This document shows positions 59,456-64,000 of a DNA stretch of 64,000 bases, in pieces. The notes below the pieces were generated by a model that searched no databases, had not been told where the DNA came from, and saw only the letters and a list, made by a program, of their open reading frames with translations. Position 1 is the stretch's first letter; every line of letters begins with the position of its first letter. This stretch comes from Cherax quadricarinatus (lineage: Eukaryota > Arthropoda > Malacostraca > Decapoda > Parastacidae), in NCBI RefSeq assembly GCF_038502225.1, contig NC_091352.1, positions 24,631,390 to 24,695,389 on the forward strand, given 5' to 3'. Made by a program: the position numbers and the translations under genes.

Positions 59456-59783
59456 TGATCAGGTCTACTAAAGCATGTTGCCATTTCTTAGGTCTCGTAG
59501 GGTATAATAGTTTAAGTTCTTATGTCTGTTTATTACAATAGATTCATATATCCGGCTATTCAGGCAAACTGCATAACAGTGAAGATGCTGAGATTTCTTA
59601 ATAGTCGTCAACCTGTTGAGGTTAGAGCTTTGACTCGGTTATAGAGCTTTATTTAAGTTTATGCTACTTACCGTGAGTAAAATAACTTAATTCATGGACT
59701 AACATTGTCAGGAGTATTCTACAAATAACTGATCACTTTCACTAACTTTCAAAGGTAAATGTAAGTATGAGTGGACCACTTAC

Positions 59784-59919
59784 CTACTACCACCATGACG
59801 CTTTGGTTCTCGTAAGTGTGGAAGTGTGGGGAATCAGCAGACACCTCGCACTTATACACTCCAGTAGAGTTGAAGTTGAGTGTCTTCAGGAGAACTTTCC
59901 TCTCGTTAGATCTCCGGAT
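59784..59919 (-). CDS. Beaten-path (Beat) family exon: end of first Ig-like domain
   Basis: A 136-bp minus-strand exon. The acceptor is actgtcattgctgctcacacag and the donor GTAAGTGG starts at 59,783. It enters in phase 0 and leaves in phase 1. It reads IRRSNERKVLLKTLNFNSTG, then VYKCEVSADSPHFHTYENQS and VMVVV. Y-x-C with G two residues before the Tyr is the F-strand motif of an Ig fold, and CEVSAxxPxFxT followed by a short hydrophobic G strand is typical of the Beat first domain. The last base plus the first two of the next exon give Glu, so the text runs on as VVV-E-LPERGPTIQG. That continuity across 15 kb is the main evidence that both exons belong to one gene. The 5' half of the domain is not found to the right before the window ends. 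Confidence 0.85.
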
Positions 59920-59966
59920 CTGTGTGAGCAGCAATGACAGTGATTTAAGGTTACGTAGCATCATGT

Positions 59967-60089
<123 letters not shown>

Positions 60090-61945
60090 CAGCTCCATGA
60101 GCTTTCTCATACTTCGTTTTAAAGCTATGTATGGTTCCTGCCTCCACTACTTCACTTGCTAGTTTGTTCCACTTCCTGACTACTCTATGATTGAAGAAAT
60201 ACTTCCTAACATCCCTTTGACTCATCTTGGTCTTCAACTTCCAATTGTGACCCTTTGTTTCTGTGTTCCCTCTCTGGAACATCCTGTCTCTGTCCACCTT
60301 GGCAATTCCTCTCAGTATTTTGTATGTTTTTTATCATATCCCCCCCTATCTCTCCTGTCCTCCAGTTCTTAGGACATTCCCCTTGGTCGCGGGACCAATC
60401 CTGTTGCAAACCTTTGAACTTTTTCTAATTTCCTTACGTGCTTTGCTAGGTGTGGGTTCCGAACAGGTACTGCATAATCCAATAAAAGCCTGACATACAC
60501 TGTGTACTAGGTCCTGAACGATTCCTCATTGTATTCTCAGGTTTGCTAGGCGCCTGTATGCTGTAGCATTTGGTTGATGTCCGCCTCAGATGTGCCTGGT
60601 GTTATACTCACTCCAAGATCTTTTTCCTTGAGTTGAGGTTTGTGGTCTCTGGCCCCTTAAACTGTAGACCGTCTGATGCCTCGTTATTTCTGTTACACTT
60701 GGGTACAAAACTCTCCTCGGCTTCCTCACATTTCGTTGTCACATATTCCATCATCTCATTTACTGACTTCCCTGCCAGTGCTCTGTCCCACTGAACCTCG
60801 TGCATGAAATTCTTCATGCCTGTGTAGTCCCCTCTATGTATTCGAAGCTCAGAACCACGTGGTCACTGACCCCGAGGGGACTTTCACATGTGATGACCTC
60901 AATATCTCCACTACTTAGGGTGAATACTAGGTCCAGTCTTACTAGTTCATCCTCTCCTCTCTCTCTGGTAGTGTCGTGTCCCTATGTGTTTGTACATGAG
61001 GTTTTCCAGTACCACCTCCATTATCTTACCCTTCCATAATGCTGGGCGCCCATGTGGCTTCAGGTTCTCCCAGTTAATTTCTTTGTGATTGAAGTTACCC
61101 ACGATCAGCAGCTTCATCAGCCACTTCATCCACTGTGTCAATCATCGCTCTATTGTTCTCATCATATTCTTGCCTTTGACTCTTGCTGTTCTGGGGTGGG
61201 TTATACATCATAGCAATTACCACCTTGGGACCTCCAGACTGAAGTGTTCCTATTATGTAGTCTCTTGTTTCTCTGTCTCCTCTCCCAGCTCGTCAAATTT
61301 CCTTTGGTTTTTCGTGAGCAGTGTCACTCCTCCATCCCCTCTGTCTTTCCTGAAGATCTGATATCCCATTGGAAAGATAGCATTTGTTATTATTCCTGTG
61401 AGCTTGGTTTCGGTGACAGCTATGATGTCCGGTGATTCCTCTTTGAATCTCTCGTGCCACTCTTCCCACTTACTCCTTATTCCATCAGTGTTGGTGTACC
61501 ATACCTTCAGTTTCCTCTCCAGCACTGTGTTCTGGGGTCTGTGAGGGTGGGAGACCTGACAGTGTGCTGTGGGATTCTACAACGTAGTGTAGGGTCAGGG
61601 GGTATAAGTGTGGATTGTGGTTTGTGTTGGGATAGTATGTTTGTGGGGCTCTGGGAGTTGTTCTATGTGTGTGCTTGGGTTTGTTGATCTGCCCTGCTCT
61701 GGTTGTCCTCTGCTGATTCTGTACCTGTCTCTCTTCCTAGCCCTTTTCGCATCTGTGTCCTCTCCCTCAGCTACAGTCGTTCTTTTTGTGTTTTATCTCA
61801 GTCTACGAACACCATCTTGTATGTTGACGAGTCCTTCAGCTGTGGTTTCTCTTGCAAGATCCTGTTTCGCACAGTTTCTGTCTTGAAAATCGGTTTGACC
61901 GGCAGATTTCTCCCCTTCATGTACCCCCTCCTCCTATTCTCTTAA
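60090..61945 (-). pseudogene. CR1-like LINE with the RT core deleted
   Basis: Minus strand from 61,945: an ORF1-like end with MKGRNLPVKPIFKTETVRNR and ILQEKPQLKDSSTYKMVF (in-frame stops follow). Then endonuclease blocks LKVWYTNTDGIRSKWEEWHE, ITAVTETKL-like IIAVTETKLTGII and DRGDGGVTLLTKN (61,525-61,253), LLIVGNFNHKEINWENLKPHGR (about 61,120-61,050) and NFMHEVQWDRALAGKSVNEM (60,817). Near 60,685 the frame jumps from KCNRN straight to DGLQFKG...RRKILELGVSITPGTS-type C-terminal RT sequence, so motifs A to C are missing. The C-terminus MSQRDVRKYFFNHRVVRKWN lies at 60,250-60,190. GNFN replaces the endonuclease GDFN. Confidence 0.8.
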
Positions 61946-61959
61946 AATTTAGTATCACA

Positions 61960-62110
61960 GTCTGTGTGTGTATGTGTATGTGTGTGTATGCGTATATGTA
62001 TGTGTATGTGTGTTTGTGAATATGTTGTGTGTGTGAGTGTATGTGTCTGTGTGTGTGCATGTTTGTCTGTGTATGTGTGTGCTTGTGAATGTGTTGTATG
62101 TTTGTGTATG
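61960..62110 (+). repeat. Degenerate (TG)n/(TGTATG)n tract
   Basis: About 150 bp of TG-rich simple sequence (tgtgtatg, tgtttgtg) between two LINE remnants. Confidence 0.85.
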
Positions 62111-62467
62111 TACTCACCTATTTGTACTCACCTATTTGTGGTTGCAGGTGTCGAGGCACAGCTCCTGGCCCCGCCTCCTCTCTGATCATTACTAGGTCCT
62201 CTCTCCCTGCACCATGAGCTTAATCATAACTCGTCATAAAACTATGTATGGTTCCTGCCTCCACTACATCACTTGCTAGACTATTCCACTTCTTAACAAC
62301 TCTGTGACTAAATACTTCCTAACATCTCTTTGACTTACCTTAGTCTTCAATTTCAAAATTGTGACTCACTTTCTCTAATTTCTTGACGTGTTTGACCAGG
62401 TGTGGGTTCCAAACTGGTGTTGCATACTCCAGTATGAGCCTGATGTACACAGTGTACAGAGTCTTGA
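62111..62467 (-). pseudogene. CR1-like LINE 3' end fragment
   Basis: It matches the 3' end of the LINE at 27,683 (ggttgcaggtgtcgag, aaagctatgtatggttcctg-type, ccactacatcacttgctaga). On the minus strand it covers the C-terminal RT and short 3' UTR. It fuses at about 62,467 to a different LINE. Confidence 0.75.
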
Positions 62468-64000
62468 ACAATGTATTTTTCTAATCTATTTTTAAAACTA
62501 CACAACGCCTTAATTTCTATAACGGTACTCGGGTTTTTCCACTCATCCACAACTCTATTATCAAACCAGTGCTTTCCTATATCATTCCAGAGTCTGAATT
62601 TTTCCGGTTTAAAATCATTGCTGCGAGTCCTGTTTAGGCTAGATATTTTTAGCACGCTATTTACATTCTCTTTATTCATTCCTGTTTTCCATTTATACAC
62701 CACAATCATATCCCCCTAATTCTATGCCTTTCTAGAGAGTGCAGATTCAGGGAAGATTTCTGATACATGGAATCAACTTTGTCATCCTCCTCTGTACGTT
62801 TTCAAGTGGATTTATATCCATTTTATAATACGGTGACCAGAACTGTGCAGCATGATCTAAATGAGGCCTAACCAAGGATATATAGAGTTGAAGAACAACC
62901 TGAGGATTTCTATTATTTACTCTTCTTGATACGAAGCCAAGGATTCTGTTAGCTTTATTGCGAACGCCTATGCACTGTTGTCTTGGTTTCCGGTTACTGC
63001 TAACCAGAATTTCTAAATCTTTTCGCAATCAGTAATATTAAGATCTACGTTATTTAGTTTATAAGTGGCATGTTTATTATCCTTTCCAACATTCAGAACT
63101 TTGCATTTGTCAATATTAAACTGCATCTGCCACTTCTCCGATCATTGCATCAGTCTATTCTAATCATCCTGGAGTGCTCTAATGTCCTCATTAGAATGAA
63201 TTCGATGGTCTATTTTTTGTTTCTTCAGCAAATTTGCTTATGTCGCAGTTTATTCCCTCATCTATTTCGTTTATGTAAATTGTGAACAACAAGGGGCCCA
63301 ACACTGACCCCTATTTGCCAGCCATGCCTCTACCCAGGAAAAAAAAATCTACTATTCCGTGTGCCTTAAGTTTCCTCAATAGCCTCTGATGTGGAAGTCT
63401 ATGGAAAGCCTTACTGAAGTCCATATACACAATATCATATTCATTACCATGATCTACCTCCTCAAACATCTTAGTGAAAAAAGTTAGTAAATTCGTAAGA
63501 CAGGAACGCCCCTTTGTAAAACCGTGTTGAGATTCATTAATCAATTTAAGCCTTTCAAGATGGCTACGAATTGCCTCGACAATTGTTGGTTCCATAAATT
63601 TTCCCACTATGGATGTAAGGCTTATTGGTCTATAGTTCGAAGCCAAGGACCTGTCATCTGCCTTGTAAATGGGTATTACATTTGCCATTTTCCACTTATC
63701 AGGCACTATGACAGTTTGTAGTGATATATTAAAAAGATTAGCCATAGGTATGCTAAGTTCCTCTTAACATTCCTTTAAAACCTTTGCAAACAGTTCATCA
63801 GGGCCTGGGGATTTGTTAGGTTTTAATTTCTTAATTTGTCTGAGGACCATGTCACTAGTTACTCTAATTGTGCATTGTTTATTATCGTCCTACCCTACAT
63901 AATTTATTATTTCTGGAATTTCGCTAGTATCTTCCTGAGCAAAAACTGAGATGATGTAAGGTGTGAAAATTTTACACATTTCTTTATCACTGGATGATGT
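62468..64000 (-). pseudogene. Second CR1-like LINE family, RT region, runs off the right edge
   Basis: Minus-strand blocks: IPDKWKMANVIPIYK-type VIPIYKADDRSLASNYRPIS and SQHGFTKGRSCLTNLLTFFT (63,745-63,560), DIVYMDFSKAFHRLPHQRLL (motif A; AFD has become AFH), VLQLYISLVRPHLDHAAQFW and NPLENVQRRMTKLI (63,028-62,747), and a C-terminus RFRLWNDIG-type KFRLWNDIGKHWFDNRVVDEW (62,709-62,480). The order is CR1. The motif C region lies in broken frames near 63,050-63,280. The 5' part is outside the window. Confidence 0.82.

Overview
The window looks like repeat-dominated nuclear DNA of an arthropod, most likely a decapod crustacean. The evidence is two exons of an arthropod beaten-path (Beat) immunoglobulin-family gene, very long (TA)n, (GA)n and (GT)n tracts, and RTE-like, CR1-like and Jockey-like LINEs plus tRNA-derived SINEs of a kind I associate with crayfish, lobster and shrimp genomes. 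The species call rests on recognition, not on a search.

Layout. 1-3.5 kb: the N-terminal part of a retroelement ORF running off the left edge on the minus strand, a 3' fragment of the same kind of element on the plus strand, a small RTE fragment split by a (GA)n tract, and a tRNA-derived SINE. 3.5-23.9 kb: one minisatellite of 29-bp units (about 700 units), ending in a 100-N assembly gap. 24-25.1 kb: arrays of 18-, 16- and 15-bp units. 25.1-26.2 kb: a SINE whose interior has expanded into 17 copies of a 32-bp unit, with an (ATT)n tail. 26.2-33 kb: microsatellites, a CR1-like LINE, a TA-flanked MITE and a Jockey-like LINE split by an insertion. 33-34.6 kb: 28- and 16-bp arrays and (TA)n. 34.6-39.6 kb: two more small TIR or foldback elements, a SINE, a 38-bp array with higher-order structure, and LINE and SINE fragments. 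39.7-44.3 kb: a 4.6-kb array of 16-bp units that is open in all three forward frames. 44.6-59.9 kb: two Beat exons on the minus strand (134 and 136 bp) bracketing a 15-kb intron. That intron holds a retroelement pseudogene, a MITE inside a TA tract, three RTE copies (tail-to-tail, then head-to-head), a SINE and a 64-bp array. 60-64 kb: remnants of at least three CR1-like LINEs on the minus strand.

The only host gene I can support is the Beat-like gene. Its two exons join in phase 1 to make continuous immunoglobulin-fold sequence with canonical splice sites. Everything else is transposable-element or tandem-repeat DNA, and every long open frame is either a decayed retroelement frame or an artefact of a tandem repeat lacking stops.

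The most interesting result is a link between these two classes of DNA. The 29-bp unit of the 20-kb minisatellite occurs once, at the same length, in the 3' UTR of all three RTE copies at 48-58 kb, and the left edge of the array keeps about 23 bp of the adjoining RTE 3' UTR. The giant array therefore appears to have been seeded by an RTE insertion. The SINE-internal 32-bp array (1, 1, 3 and 17 units in four copies) is a second case of a transposon segment growing into a tandem repeat in the same window.
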